The notes below the pieces were generated by a model, which made no database searches, was not told where the DNA came from, and saw nothing but the letters and a program-made list of their open reading frames with translations. The position numbers were made by a program, and so were the translations under genes. A stretch of DNA of 15,619 nt from Phycisphaerales bacterium (lineage in GTDB: Bacteria > Planctomycetota > Phycisphaerae > Tepidisphaerales > Tepidisphaeraceae): positions 1 through 15,619 of the forward strand of contig JAQGHK010000367.1 of the NCBI GenBank assembly GCA_028288875.1. Direction: 5' to 3'. Shown piece by piece: positions 1-7,661 of this stretch (position 1 is the first letter of the stretch; every line of letters begins with the position of its first letter).

Positions 1-1862
1 GTTTTCGGCAGCGACTGCGTGAAGCGGATCTGATCCGGAGCGGCCAGTGCACCGATCTGTTTGCGCACGGTTTGGATCAGTTCCTTCTTCAGTTCTTCGC
101 TCGGCGTCTTGCCGTCTCGCAGCGAAACAAACGCGGCAACGGCCTGCCCTTTCATCTCGTGCGGCATGCCGACGACGGCGGCCTCGGCGACGGCTTCATG
201 GCTGACGAGCGCGGATTCAATTTCCGCGGTTCCGAGGCGATGTCCACTAACGTTGAGGACGTCGTCCATGCGGCCCATGATCCAGAAGTAGCCATTCTCA
301 TCGCGCCGCGCGCCGTCGCCGGTGAAGTACATGCCAGGCACGTCGCTCCAGTAGGTCTTGGCGTAGCGCTCGGGGTCTTTGTAAATACCCCGCAGCATGC
401 TCGGCCACGGCTTGCGGATGACGAGCAGGCCGCCCTGATTCGGGCCGAGTTCCTTGCCTTCGCGATCGACGACGGCCGCATCCACACCGAAGAATGGCAG
501 CGTGGCCGTGCCGGGCTTGAGCGGGGTCGCGCCGGGCAGCGGCGTGATCATGTGGGCACCGGTTTCGGTCTGCCACCACGTGTCCATGATCGGACATTTC
601 TCATGGCCGATGACGGTGTGGTACCACATCCAGGCTTCGGGATTGATCGGCTCGCCGACGGTGCCGAGCACGCGCAGCGACGACAGATCGTGCTTGTCGA
701 CCAATTCCCGCCCGGCCCGCATGAAGGCGCGGATGGCCGTGGGCGCCGTGTAGAAAATCGTGGGCTTGTGCCGCTCGGTCAGCGCCCAGAAGCGGCTGAA
801 ATCGGGATAGTTTGGTGCGCCTTCGTAGCACATCACCGTCGCACCGTTCAGCAGCGGGCCGTAGACCAGATAGCTGTGGCCGGTGATCCAGCCGATGTCG
901 GCGGTGCACCAGTAGATGTCGTTTTCGTGCACGTCGAACACGTACTTCGTCGTCACGTACGTCCCGACCATGTAGCCGCCGGTCGTGTGCAGGATGCCTT
1001 TGGGCGTGCCGGTGCTGCCACTGGTGTAGAGAATGAAGAGCGGGTCTTCCGCGTCCATCTCTTCGGCGGGGCAAGTAGAGGATTGGCCGGCGACGGCGTC
1101 GTGCCACCAGATATCTCGGCCCGGTTCCATCGCAGGATGTTCATCGGTCCGCTGCAGAACGATCACGGTCTTAACGACGTCCGTCGTCTTGAGCGCTGCA
1201 TCGACGTTCTTTTTGAGCGGAACGACCTGCCCGCGACGGTAGCCGCCATCGGCGGTGATCAAGACGGCGCTCTGCGCGTCTTTCACCCGGTCGGCGATTG
1301 CCTGGCTGCTGAAGCCGCCGAAGATCACACTGTGGACCGCGCCAATGCGGGCGCACGCCAGCATGGCGACGAGCGCCTCCGGCACCAGCGGCAGGTAGAT
1401 CGTGACGCGGTCGCCCTTCTTAACGCCCTTGGCCTTTAGCGCATTGGCGAACTGATTCACCTGCTCCGCAAGCTGGTTGTACGTAATCTTGCGGACTTCG
1501 CCGCCCGCGCCTGGGGCGGTTTCGATTTCGCCCTCGAACAGGATCGCGACCTTGTCACCGCGGCCTTGGCGGATGTGCCGATCGACGCAGTTGGCGGCCA
1601 GATTCGTCTTGCCATCGACGAACCACTTGGCGTTCGGAACCTGCCAGTCCAGCACTTTGGACCATGGTTTGGACCAGTCCAGTTCATTGGCGATGGGCGG
1701 CCAGAACGTTTCGGGCGAATCAATCGATTGTTTCCACTTCGATTGGTAATCGTCCATCGACTTGATGTAGGCCTTGGCACTGGCTTCCGCGGGTGGCGGG
1801 AACAGGCGCGTTTCGGTCTGGGCGGATTCGATGCTTTTTTCGACTGCTTTAGATTCCGACAC
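1..1862 (-). CDS. acs: Acetyl-CoA synthetase (acetate--CoA ligase), C-terminus cut by window edge
   Basis: Cytoplasmic AMP-forming ligase that turns acetate, ATP and CoA into acetyl-CoA through an acetyl-adenylate. I translated the minus strand by hand: 620 codons are open from a GTG at 1862-1860 to the window edge. Seen: the ATP-binding loop YTSGSTGTPKG (residues 279-289), DTWWQTETG (427-435, containing the tryptophan that in Acs limits the acyl pocket to acetate), YFTGD (512-516) and the hinge region GRMDDVLNVSGHR (530-542). Acs is usually about 650 aa, so about 30 residues are missing. The sequence stops at LPK plus the first two bases of a Thr codon, just short of the conserved lysine in PKTRSGK that is needed for adenylation and is regulated by acetylation. 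The GTG start is favoured by GGAGGA seven bases upstream and by no ATG before residue 36. It is divergent from the DUF485-actP pair. The family call is secure. Confidence 0.96.
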   Translation of the reverse strand, partial: MSESKAVEKSIESAQTETRLFPPPAEASAKAYIKSMDDYQSKWKQSIDSPETFWPPIANELDWSKPWSKVLDWQVPNAKWFVDGKTNLAANCVDRHIRQGRGDKVAILFEGEIETAPGAGGEVRKITYNQLAEQVNQFANALKAKGVKKGDRVTIYLPLVPEALVAMLACARIGAVHSVIFGGFSSQAIADRVKDAQSAVLITADGGYRRGQVVPLKKNVDAALKTTDVVKTVIVLQRTDEHPAMEPGRDIWWHDAVAGQSSTCPAEEMDAEDPLFILYTSGSTGTPKGILHTTGGYMVGTYVTTKYVFDVHENDIYWCTADIGWITGHSYLVYGPLLNGATVMCYEGAPNYPDFSRFWALTERHKPTIFYTAPTAIRAFMRAGRELVDKHDLSSLRVLGTVGEPINPEAWMWYHTVIGHEKCPIMDTWWQTETGAHMITPLPGATPLKPGTATLPFFGVDAAVVDREGKELGPNQGGLLVIRKPWPSMLRGIYKDPERYAKTYWSDVPGMYFTGDGARRDENGYFWIMGRMDDVLNVSGHRLGTAEIESALVSHEAVAEAAVVGMPHEMKGQAVAAFVSLRDGKTPSEELKKELIQTVRKQIGALAAPDQIRFTQSLPK

Positions 1863-1877
1863 TTCAGCTCCTCCGGT

Positions 1878-1907
1878 GTGACAGAGCGCCACGCGCGGGA
1901 GTATAAC
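1878..1907 (+). promoter_or_regulatory. Candidate sigma70-type promoter of the DUF485-actP operon
   Basis: GTGACA (1878-1883, 5 of 6 to TTGACA) and TATAAC (1902-1907, 5 of 6 to TATAAT) are separated by 18 bp. The expected transcript start near 1914 would give a leader of about 46 nt containing the GGAGG site before the ATG at 1960. The -10 shares the bases TATA (1902-1905) with the acs -10 on the other strand, so RNA polymerase could probably not open both at once. Found by eye. Confidence 0.5.
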
Positions 1908-1927
1908 AGCATGGCCGCCGGTTTCAG
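1900..1927 (-). promoter_or_regulatory. Candidate sigma70-type promoter of acs
   Basis: Read on the minus strand, a -35-like CTGAAA (1927-1922, 4 of 6 to TTGACA) is followed after 16 bp by TATACT (1905-1900, 5 of 6 to TATAAT). TG-T directly before the -10 makes it an extended -10. The -10 lies 37 bp upstream of the acs GTG, leaving a short leader with the GGAGGA ribosome site. The -10 overlaps the -10 of the opposite promoter. Found by eye; no transcription data. Confidence 0.55.
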
Positions 1928-1959
1928 CCAGCGGGCAGAGGGTTTTTGGAGGGCATTTC

Positions 1960-2253
1960 ATGGCACGAAACGCACGGCTGGGCTTAGTCTTCTTTTTTAT
2001 CTACGCCGCCATCTACACCGGATTCGTTGCGATTTGCACATTTCGCTATGACTGGATGGGCACGATCGTCTTTGCCGGCCTGAACTTGGCGGTAGTGTAC
2101 GGCATGGGATTAATCGCCTTGGCGGTCGTCATGGCGGTCATCTACATGCTGATGTGCAAGCCGGAGGAACCGCCGTCGGCGACAGCAGTAGCGAACGAAG
2201 TCGGTTCTCGCGGCGGACCGGCATTGTCGGCCCATGCGACGACCGGTCGCTGA
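1960..2253 (+). CDS. DUF485 family inner-membrane protein (YjcH-like)
   Basis: Protein of 97 aa with two hydrophobic segments, about residues 7-27 and 33-65 (the second long). The opening RLGLVFFFIYAAIYTGFV matches the usual pattern of DUF485 proteins, which are about 100 aa and are typically encoded just before ActP-type acetate symporters, as yjcH is in E. coli. The molecular role is not established; the context suggests an accessory to acetate uptake. The tail after about residue 67 is hydrophilic, rich in Ala, Gly and Thr, and probably disordered. The start ATG has GGAGG seven bases upstream (TTGGAGGGCATTTCATG). It is probably cotranscribed with actP 109 bp downstream. Confidence 0.85.
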   Translation: MARNARLGLVFFFIYAAIYTGFVAICTFRYDWMGTIVFAGLNLAVVYGMGLIALAVVMAVIYMLMCKPEEPPSATAVANEVGSRGGPALSAHATTGR

Positions 2254-2314
2254 GTACTCAACCTGTATTGATACGGAATAAGTCGGCCGATTCGATTGGC
2301 CAGTTCTTCGGATG

Positions 2315-2353
2315 CCCTCACCCTAACCCTCCTCCGGCGATACCGGGAGAGGG
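2315..2353. repeat. Dispersed-type palindromic element (CCCTCACCCTAACCCT...GGGAGAGGG)
   Basis: CCCTCACCCTAACCCT is followed by an imperfect inverted repeat: CCCTCCTCCGG (2328-2338) against CCGGGAGAGGG (2343-2353), with two mismatched positions and a short loop. The CCCTCACCCTAACCCT lead with a GGGAGAGGG end resembles small intergenic palindromes that recur many times in various GC-rich bacterial genomes. Only one copy is in this window, so repetition is inferred. Its right arm supplies the purine-rich stretch GGGAGAGGGA ahead of the actP start. Confidence 0.5.
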
Positions 2354-2362
2354 ATCAGAGAC

Positions 2363-4084
2363 ATGCCAACACACACTTCCTATCTCGCCATTACGATTTT
2401 TCTGGCGTTCGTCGGTTTCACGCTCGGCCTGAGCTTCTGGCTCGGTCGCAAGGCGAAGACCGCCGGCGGGTATTTCGCGGCGCACGGCGAAATCGGCTGG
2501 TTTGTGAACGGAATCGCGTTTGCGGGCGATTACCTGTCGGCCGCCAGCTTCTTGGGCATCTGCGGGATGATCGCCTTTTATGGGTACGACGGGTTTCTCT
2601 ATTCCATCGGCTTTCTCGCCGGCTGGGTGGTGGCACTTTTCGTGATCGCCGAGCCGATCAAGCGGCTGGGTCGCTATACGTTTGCCGATGCGCTGGATAG
2701 CAAATTCAATAGCCGCGGTATTCGACTGGCGGCGGCAATATCCACGCTGGTCGTATCGATGTTTTACCTGATTCCACAGATGGTCGGTGCGGGCTCGCTA
2801 CTGAAGGCGCTTCTCGCTCTGCCGGCGCATGATTGGCATGGAATCGATCTGAATCACACCATTGGCGTTTTCGTGGTGGGCAGCGTCGTCATCCTGATCG
2901 TCACCACTGCCGGCATGGTCAGTACGACGTGGGTGCAGTTCATCAAAGGGTCGATGCTCGTCGTATTTTGCGCGGTTCTCGTGGTCGCGATCCTCGTCCG
3001 CGGCATCAGTGTCACGAAGCCAACGGTGCCCGTCGTTGCGGCGACCAGCTTGCCGGCAACCACCGCGCCAGCAGTGGCAGCCAAGCCGACGTCCATCGTG
3101 CGATTGCCAGACGGAGCCTTGCAGACCGGCGGGATGTCGCCGACAGGGTTTATCGCAGCGTTTGATGACATGGGAATCGCCTCGTCCGTGAAAGCGGCGG
3201 GGAAACCCGTCTACGCGACCGGCCATGTCGAGGGCAAAGACTTTCTGATGCCCGGTAACTACTACAAGGGCATTCGCTCGTCTGAACTGGTGAAAAAACT
3301 CGATTTTGTTTCACTCATGCTCGCATTGTTTTGCGGCACGGCGAGCCTGCCCCACATTCTCATCCGTTATTACACCGTTAAAGATGCTGCGGCCGCTCGG
3401 AAGTCGACGGTCGTCGGCATCGCTGCGATCGGCTTCTTCTACGTATTAACACTGTTCATCGGGCTTGGCGCGATGGTCAATGGCAACTTAGATCCCGTCG
3501 ACAGCAACATGGCTGCCCCGCTTCTCGCCCATACGTTTGGCGATCTGCCGTTCGCCCTGATCACCGCCATCGCGTTTACCACCGTGCTCGGCACGGTCAG
3601 CGGCCTCATTCTGGCTTCCGCTGGCGCAATCGCCCATGACCTCGCCGGCCTGATCGTCCGAGAGAAGCTCGACGGCGTGCAGCAGGTTAAAGTCGCCAAG
3701 ATCGCCAGCGTTGGCGTGGGGCTTGTGGCCATCGTGCTGGGGGTGCTTTTCAGCAAGTTCAACGTCACCTTTCTGGTCGGCTGGGCGTTCAATGTCGCTG
3801 CAAGCGCGAATTTGCCAGCAATCGTAATGCTGCTGTTCTGGAGACGCACGACCAAGCAGGGGATGATCGCGAGCATTCTGGTCGGCTGTTTTGGCTCCGT
3901 TGGTTGGCTGCTCCTGACCAAAGAAGCATTTGTAAATGTGTATGGCCAAGCGACCAGCGTCGGTGTTATGCCGTTCAGTCAGCCGGGCATTGTGACAATC
4001 CCGCTCGCGTTCATCGTGCTCATCGTCGTTTCTTTGCTCACCAAGCCCTATTCCGGCCGCGCTTTGGACCGCGTTACCGCTTAA
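2363..4084 (+). CDS. actP: Sodium:solute symporter, acetate permease ActP
   Basis: Inner-membrane sodium/acetate symporter of the SSS family, feeding acetate to Acs. Protein of 573 aa (E. coli ActP is 549) with about 13 hydrophobic segments. Family marks: GYFAAHGEIGWFVNGIAFAGDYLSA within 36-60 (typical first helix region), IPQMVGAG (137-144), and CGTASLPHILIRYYTV (324-339), followed by an AAARKS motif, all characteristic of ActP. Between about 214 and 312 there is a long hydrophilic loop, whose first part (216-243) is rich in Ala, Thr, Pro and Val; this may account for the extra length. The ATG at 2363 has GAGAGGGA nearby as ribosome site, lying partly in the palindromic element at 2315-2353. 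It follows the DUF485 gene on the same strand. Acetate specificity rests on motif similarity and on acs next door. Confidence 0.93.
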   Translation: MPTHTSYLAITIFLAFVGFTLGLSFWLGRKAKTAGGYFAAHGEIGWFVNGIAFAGDYLSAASFLGICGMIAFYGYDGFLYSIGFLAGWVVALFVIAEPIKRLGRYTFADALDSKFNSRGIRLAAAISTLVVSMFYLIPQMVGAGSLLKALLALPAHDWHGIDLNHTIGVFVVGSVVILIVTTAGMVSTTWVQFIKGSMLVVFCAVLVVAILVRGISVTKPTVPVVAATSLPATTAPAVAAKPTSIVRLPDGALQTGGMSPTGFIAAFDDMGIASSVKAAGKPVYATGHVEGKDFLMPGNYYKGIRSSELVKKLDFVSLMLALFCGTASLPHILIRYYTVKDAAAARKSTVVGIAAIGFFYVLTLFIGLGAMVNGNLDPVDSNMAAPLLAHTFGDLPFALITAIAFTTVLGTVSGLILASAGAIAHDLAGLIVREKLDGVQQVKVAKIASVGVGLVAIVLGVLFSKFNVTFLVGWAFNVAASANLPAIVMLLFWRRTTKQGMIASILVGCFGSVGWLLLTKEAFVNVYGQATSVGVMPFSQPGIVTIPLAFIVLIVVSLLTKPYSGRALDRVTA

Positions 4085-4252
4085 GGCCAACCAGCGGGCC
4101 GCCCCGCGTCTATTTATCGCACCGTGCGCCAAGTCCTTAACCCACCCCCGCTCGCCAACCGATAAGGCAGGTAAGCCCATCCGTCTGTGCGGCGTCATTT
4201 GGACGCATGCGCCGGGTGCGCGGGTTGTAAGGCCTCGGCCGGGTGGATATGT

Positions 4253-5209
4253 ATGTCGCAAGCAACGATGGGACTATCCGTGTCGAACCCTCCCGCCAAT
4301 CGGCCTCAACCGATTGTGCCTGCATCAGTTATGACAGAACCAACCTACGACGAAACGATCATTCGCCCGAAGCGCGGCTTCATCGGCGTCGATTGGGCGG
4401 AACTGATCAAGCACCGCGAACTGCTGTACTTCCTCGTCTGGCGTGACGTGAAGATCAAATACAAGCAGGCGATCTTCGGCCCGGTCTGGGCGATCGTCGT
4501 CCCGCTCGTCCAAGTCATCATCTATACGCTCATCGGTATTCTAATGGGCCTGTCGAGCCGCGTGCAGGGCAACGTGCCATACACGGTTTACATCTACGCG
4601 GCCCTGTTGCCTTGGCTGTTCATCAACACTGCCATCAGCGGTGGCGGCATGTCGCTGGTAAGTAACCAGGCGCTACTGTCCAAAATTTACATGCCCCGCC
4701 TGTTCATTCCGACGGCCGTCATTGGCTCGGCGATCGTGGACATGCTGCTGTCGATGATCGTTTTCTTCGGCCTGATCGGCTTCTTCGTCGCCAAGACGCA
4801 TGGCCACTTCATGCCGAGCTGGCATGTCGTTTTCCTGCCGGCTTTGTTCCTGCTGCTGGTCACGTCGGCCTTGGGCATCACGTACCTCCTGTCAGCCCTG
4901 ACGGTGATGTTCCGCGATCTGAAGTTCATCATCCCGTTCATCACGCAGCTAGGCATCTGGCTGACGGCCGTGAACTACCCGCAGGCGTTCTTTATCTTCA
5001 AACATGCTGACGGCACGGTGACCGATTACCGTCCGTGGCTCATGCTCAACCCGTTCGCCGGCATCATCCAGAGCTTCCGCTGGGCCATTGTGGGCGAAGA
5101 ACTGCAGACGAGTCAGCTGATGGCGTCGATCGCCTGGGCACTGGTGCTCCTCGTCGGCGGGCTAATGTACTTCAAGCGTGTTGAACGCCGGTTTGCCGAT
5201 ATCGCATAA
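4253..5209 (+). CDS. wzm: Wzm-type ABC-2 permease for polysaccharide export
   Basis: Integral-membrane half of an ABC exporter that carries an undecaprenyl-linked glycan across the inner membrane. Protein of 318 aa with about six hydrophobic segments (roughly 75-100, 111-128, 150-180, 190-215, 225-245, 288-306). Family marks are the amphipathic entry WRDVKIKYKQAIFGPVWAI (63-81), LPWLFINTAI (119-128), LLSKIYMPRLFIP (141-153) and the terminal YFKRVERRFADIA. The start is uncertain. The frame is open from a GTG at 4187, but ATG 4253 has GGTGG six bases upstream, while ATGs at 4268 and 4331 have no good site. The N-terminal 40 residues are not conserved in type, so any of these could be used. It begins the glycan cluster, 168 bp after actP, and is followed 58 bp later by its ATPase partner. 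Confidence 0.92.
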   Translation: MSQATMGLSVSNPPANRPQPIVPASVMTEPTYDETIIRPKRGFIGVDWAELIKHRELLYFLVWRDVKIKYKQAIFGPVWAIVVPLVQVIIYTLIGILMGLSSRVQGNVPYTVYIYAALLPWLFINTAISGGGMSLVSNQALLSKIYMPRLFIPTAVIGSAIVDMLLSMIVFFGLIGFFVAKTHGHFMPSWHVVFLPALFLLLVTSALGITYLLSALTVMFRDLKFIIPFITQLGIWLTAVNYPQAFFIFKHADGTVTDYRPWLMLNPFAGIIQSFRWAIVGEELQTSQLMASIAWALVLLVGGLMYFKRVERRFADIA

Positions 5210-5267
5210 GTGGGCCTTCGCCTGTTCCCTGGTCCCTAAGGCCTAAGGCCTCGACAGCGAGTTGATT

Positions 5268-6530
5268 ATGTCCAAGCCCGCCATCAGCGTTGAAAACATC
5301 TGCAAGGCCTACCGCATTGGTCTGGCCACGAAGCCTGAGTCGCTCAAGCACCATGCGCAGCAGTTCCTGCGCAACCCGCTCGGGCCGCTGAAGAACCTGC
5401 GCAAGTTCAACGAAGACTATTCCGACGACGCCGAAGACATTTACTGGGCCCTCAAGGACGTCAGCTTCGACGTCCAGCGCGGCGAAGTGCTTGGCCTGAT
5501 CGGCCGCAACGGCGCGGGCAAGTCCACGCTGCTCAAAGTGCTCTCCCGCATCGTCGAACCAACGAGTGGTCGTGCCGTCATGCGGGGCAGGGTCAGCTCC
5601 CTGCTGGAGGTCGGCACCGGCTTCCACCCGGAACTAACCGGCCGAGAAAACGTTTATCTCAATGGCGCGATCCTTGGCATGCGTCGCGAAGAAATTAAGC
5701 GCAAGTTCGATCAGATCGTCGAATTCTCCGAAGTCGGGAAGTTCCTCGATACGCAGGTGAAGCGCTATTCGTCCGGCATGTACGTCCGCCTGGCCTTCAG
5801 CGTCGCGGCGCATCTTGATCCTGAGATCATGATCGTCGACGAAGTGCTGGCCGTGGGCGATCAGGCGTTCCAGCAGAAGTGCCTTGGCAAGATGAACGAC
5901 GTGGTGAAACAGGGCCGCACGGTCGTGTTCGTCAGCCACTCGATGGACGCGGTCGCCTCGCTGTGCACCACCGTCATCCACATGAAAAAGGGCCGCCCTA
6001 GCGCGAAGCTTTCGATGGAAGAAGGCGTTCGCAGCTACCTCGATGAGGCCAGCGCCAGCGACAACCTTCCGCTCGATAAAAAGCCTCGCTCGCAGAGCCA
6101 GCCGCACGACCCGATCTTCCACAAGCTGGCGATCCGCAGCGACGCTGGCGAGAGCATCACGGTCCCCGCGGGCGGCCGTGTGTTCTTCGATGTGACGATG
6201 AAAAACTTCGCCGACGTCCCCGGCAACCTCACCCTCGGCGTCGGCCTGAGCAACAGCCGCGGCCAGCGCGTCGTGCTGTTCCACACGGAATACCAGCAGG
6301 GCCGGACGTTCAAGGGCGCCGACGAGATGACGCTGACCTGCGAAGTGCCGAGCCTGCCGCTCGTGCCGGGCAGCTACTCGGTCGATCTCGTTCTCGGCGA
6401 CGGCTTCACGATGGTCGAACGTGTCGAACGCGCCGGCGCGATCGAAGTGATCTACGACGACTACTTCGGCCACGGTAAGCTGCCGAACAATAAGTCGACG
6501 ACGCTGCTGCTGCCGTGTGCGTGGAACTAA
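5268..6530 (+). CDS. wzt: Wzt-type ABC ATPase with C-terminal glycan-binding domain
   Basis: Cytoplasmic ATPase that drives the permease encoded just before it. The 420 residues fall into two parts. The nucleotide-binding domain (about 1-255) has Walker A GRNGAGKST (79-87), the signature YSSGM (167-171), Walker B MIVDE (188-192), D-loop AVGD (195-198) and switch His224. The domain at about 285-420 is beta-rich and fits the Wzt C-terminal domain, which in characterised O-antigen exporters such as E. coli O9a binds the modified non-reducing end of the glycan and makes export depend on it. Its presence suggests that this glycan carries a terminal modification. The ATG at 5268 gives the usual opening KPAISVENICKAYR; an in-frame TTG two codons earlier is less likely. 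The upstream ribosome site is weak (AGCGAG). A REPIN-like element starts directly after the stop codon. Confidence 0.94.
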   Translation: MSKPAISVENICKAYRIGLATKPESLKHHAQQFLRNPLGPLKNLRKFNEDYSDDAEDIYWALKDVSFDVQRGEVLGLIGRNGAGKSTLLKVLSRIVEPTSGRAVMRGRVSSLLEVGTGFHPELTGRENVYLNGAILGMRREEIKRKFDQIVEFSEVGKFLDTQVKRYSSGMYVRLAFSVAAHLDPEIMIVDEVLAVGDQAFQQKCLGKMNDVVKQGRTVVFVSHSMDAVASLCTTVIHMKKGRPSAKLSMEEGVRSYLDEASASDNLPLDKKPRSQSQPHDPIFHKLAIRSDAGESITVPAGGRVFFDVTMKNFADVPGNLTLGVGLSNSRGQRVVLFHTEYQQGRTFKGADEMTLTCEVPSLPLVPGSYSVDLVLGDGFTMVERVERAGAIEVIYDDYFGHGKLPNNKSTTLLLPCAWN

Positions 6531-6631
6531 TGTAGCTGCGACGCCTGCGTCGCCTCGCGCAAAACGCGTCCGGCGGAATGGGTTTAGTTCGCAGCATTCT
6601 CACGCGAGGCGACGCAGGCGTCGCAGCTACA
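6531..6631. repeat. REPIN/BIME-like inverted repeat, 29-bp perfect arms
   Basis: Arms at 6531-6559 and 6603-6631 are perfect reverse complements over 29 bp, separated by 43 bp. Each arm begins (outer end) with GTAG and holds its own small palindrome GCGACGC-CT-GCGTCGC (6538-6553, mirrored at 6609-6624). A GTAG head followed by a GC-rich palindrome is the hallmark of REP sequences mobilised by RAYT (TnpA-REP) transposases, and two in opposite orientation form a REPIN/BIME. It occupies the whole gap between the wzt stop (6530) and the next ATG (6633), leaving one base. In RNA it could form a very stable 29-bp hairpin or two small ones. No RAYT gene is in the window. Confidence 0.8.
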
Positions 6632-6632
6632 G

Positions 6633-7661
6633 ATGCCAACCGTTTCCATCGTCATCCCCACCAAAAACCGCGGCGAACTGCTGATGCAGACGCTGGCGAC
6701 CGTGCGGGCACAGACGTTTGGCGACTGGGAGGCGATCGTCGTTGACGACCAATCGATCGACGACACGCTCGTTCGCCTGCAGCAGATCATTCTCGAAGAC
6801 GACCGTATCCGTTACATCACAGTGCCCAAACCCCGGCACGGCGCACAGGCCGCCCGCAATCTGGGCATCGAAGACGCCACCGGCCGATACGTGATGCTGC
6901 TCGACAGCGATGACCTGCTGGCCCCCTTTTGTCTTGAGCAGCGCGTGCCGGTAATGGATGCCGATCCGACGCTCGATTTCGCCGTCTTCCCCTGCGAATG
7001 TTTCGAAAAAACGCCCGGCGACGTTGGCGTGCTCTGGAACGTGCCGACGGACGAAAATGATCTGTCGCGGTTCCTGAAGCTCGATGTGCCGTGGCAGACG
7101 ACGTCGCCGATCTGGCGGCGCGAATCGATCCTGAAACTGCTGCCGTGGCCGGAAGATGTTCCCGTCGGCCAAGATTGGGAATTCCATATCCGCGCGCTGC
7201 TGGCTAATCCAAAATACATCCGTTCCGGCCGGCCCGATCACTACTGGCGGCGGGCGGAATCAGAGCGCGATTCGATCGGCAAGAACACGATGCGGCCCGA
7301 AATGCTCTCGGCCCGCGTGAAGGTGAACGAACATCTTCTGAAAACGATCAAAGACGCCGGCCGGCTGGATGAAGCCGCGAAGATCGCCTTCGCCGGCATG
7401 TTCTTCCAATCGGCCGAGCGGTTGGGCACGCGCGTCTCTTGGCGTGAAGGCCTTGCCACCTGGGCTCGAGCCAAGGCCGCCGGCGTGATTACCGACAAGC
7501 AATTCGCGCAGGGCAAACGCTACTTCCAGATGTACCGCTTCAAGTCGCTCCGCGGCTTTTACCGCCGACATCTCGAACGCGTATGGCCGAGCGGATTTAT
7601 GGTGCAGCGGTCCAGCACGTATCTGAAAGCGCCGGTCCCGCCAGCCGGAGCGGCCGCGTGA
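6633..7661 (+). CDS. GT2 family glycosyltransferase
   Basis: Cytoplasmic GT-A-fold sugar transferase, 342 aa, presumed to add a sugar to the lipid-linked glycan. The nucleotide-sugar domain starts at once: TVSIVIPTKNRGELL (3-17), AQTFGDWEAIVVDD (26-39), and the metal-binding DxD-type motif LLDSDD (89-94). The C-terminal third (about 235-342) is helical and basic, with FKSLRGFYRRHLERVW near the end. It lacks the WKLL tail of the next three glycosyltransferases, so it is a more distant relative. The start is fixed by the conserved motif at residue 4. There is no Shine-Dalgarno site: the bases before the ATG are the arm of the REPIN-like repeat. It overlaps the next gene by four bases. Donor and acceptor sugars cannot be told. 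Confidence 0.88.
   Translation: MPTVSIVIPTKNRGELLMQTLATVRAQTFGDWEAIVVDDQSIDDTLVRLQQIILEDDRIRYITVPKPRHGAQAARNLGIEDATGRYVMLLDSDDLLAPFCLEQRVPVMDADPTLDFAVFPCECFEKTPGDVGVLWNVPTDENDLSRFLKLDVPWQTTSPIWRRESILKLLPWPEDVPVGQDWEFHIRALLANPKYIRSGRPDHYWRRAESERDSIGKNTMRPEMLSARVKVNEHLLKTIKDAGRLDEAAKIAFAGMFFQSAERLGTRVSWREGLATWARAKAAGVITDKQFAQGKRYFQMYRFKSLRGFYRRHLERVWPSGFMVQRSSTYLKAPVPPAGAAA

Noticed and set aside
72..1439. Long plus-strand open frame of 455 codons
   Set aside because: It lies wholly antisense to acs, whose translation carries every expected motif. The predicted protein is Arg/His/Val/Asp-rich with no recognisable domain, as expected for an antisense frame in GC-rich DNA.
2285..2301. Short hairpin GGCCGA...TTGGCC between the DUF485 gene and actP
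   Set aside because: Four GC pairs plus a wobble pair with a five-base loop is too weak to call a regulatory element, and such matches arise by chance.
4094..4107. Small hairpin GCGGG-CCGC-CCCGC after actP as a terminator
   Set aside because: The stem is only five base pairs and no T-run follows, so it does not meet the pattern of an intrinsic terminator, although the place (end of the acetate block) would suit one.
3488..4261. Minus-strand open frame of 257 codons antisense to the actP 3' end
   Set aside because: Composition is His/Arg/Asp-rich without any motif; the plus strand encodes clear ActP transmembrane segments over the same bases.
5235..5251. Tandem CCTAAGG repeated twice before wzt
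   Set aside because: Two copies of a 7-mer are too few to call a repeat locus, and the AAGG is too far from the ATG (about 19 bases) to act as ribosome site.
5634..6473. Minus-strand open frame of 279 codons, and similar ones at 7676-8485 and 10396-11226
   Set aside because: They are antisense shadows of wzt and of two glycosyltransferase genes, caused by high GC at third positions. The products are low in complexity and lack domain motifs.
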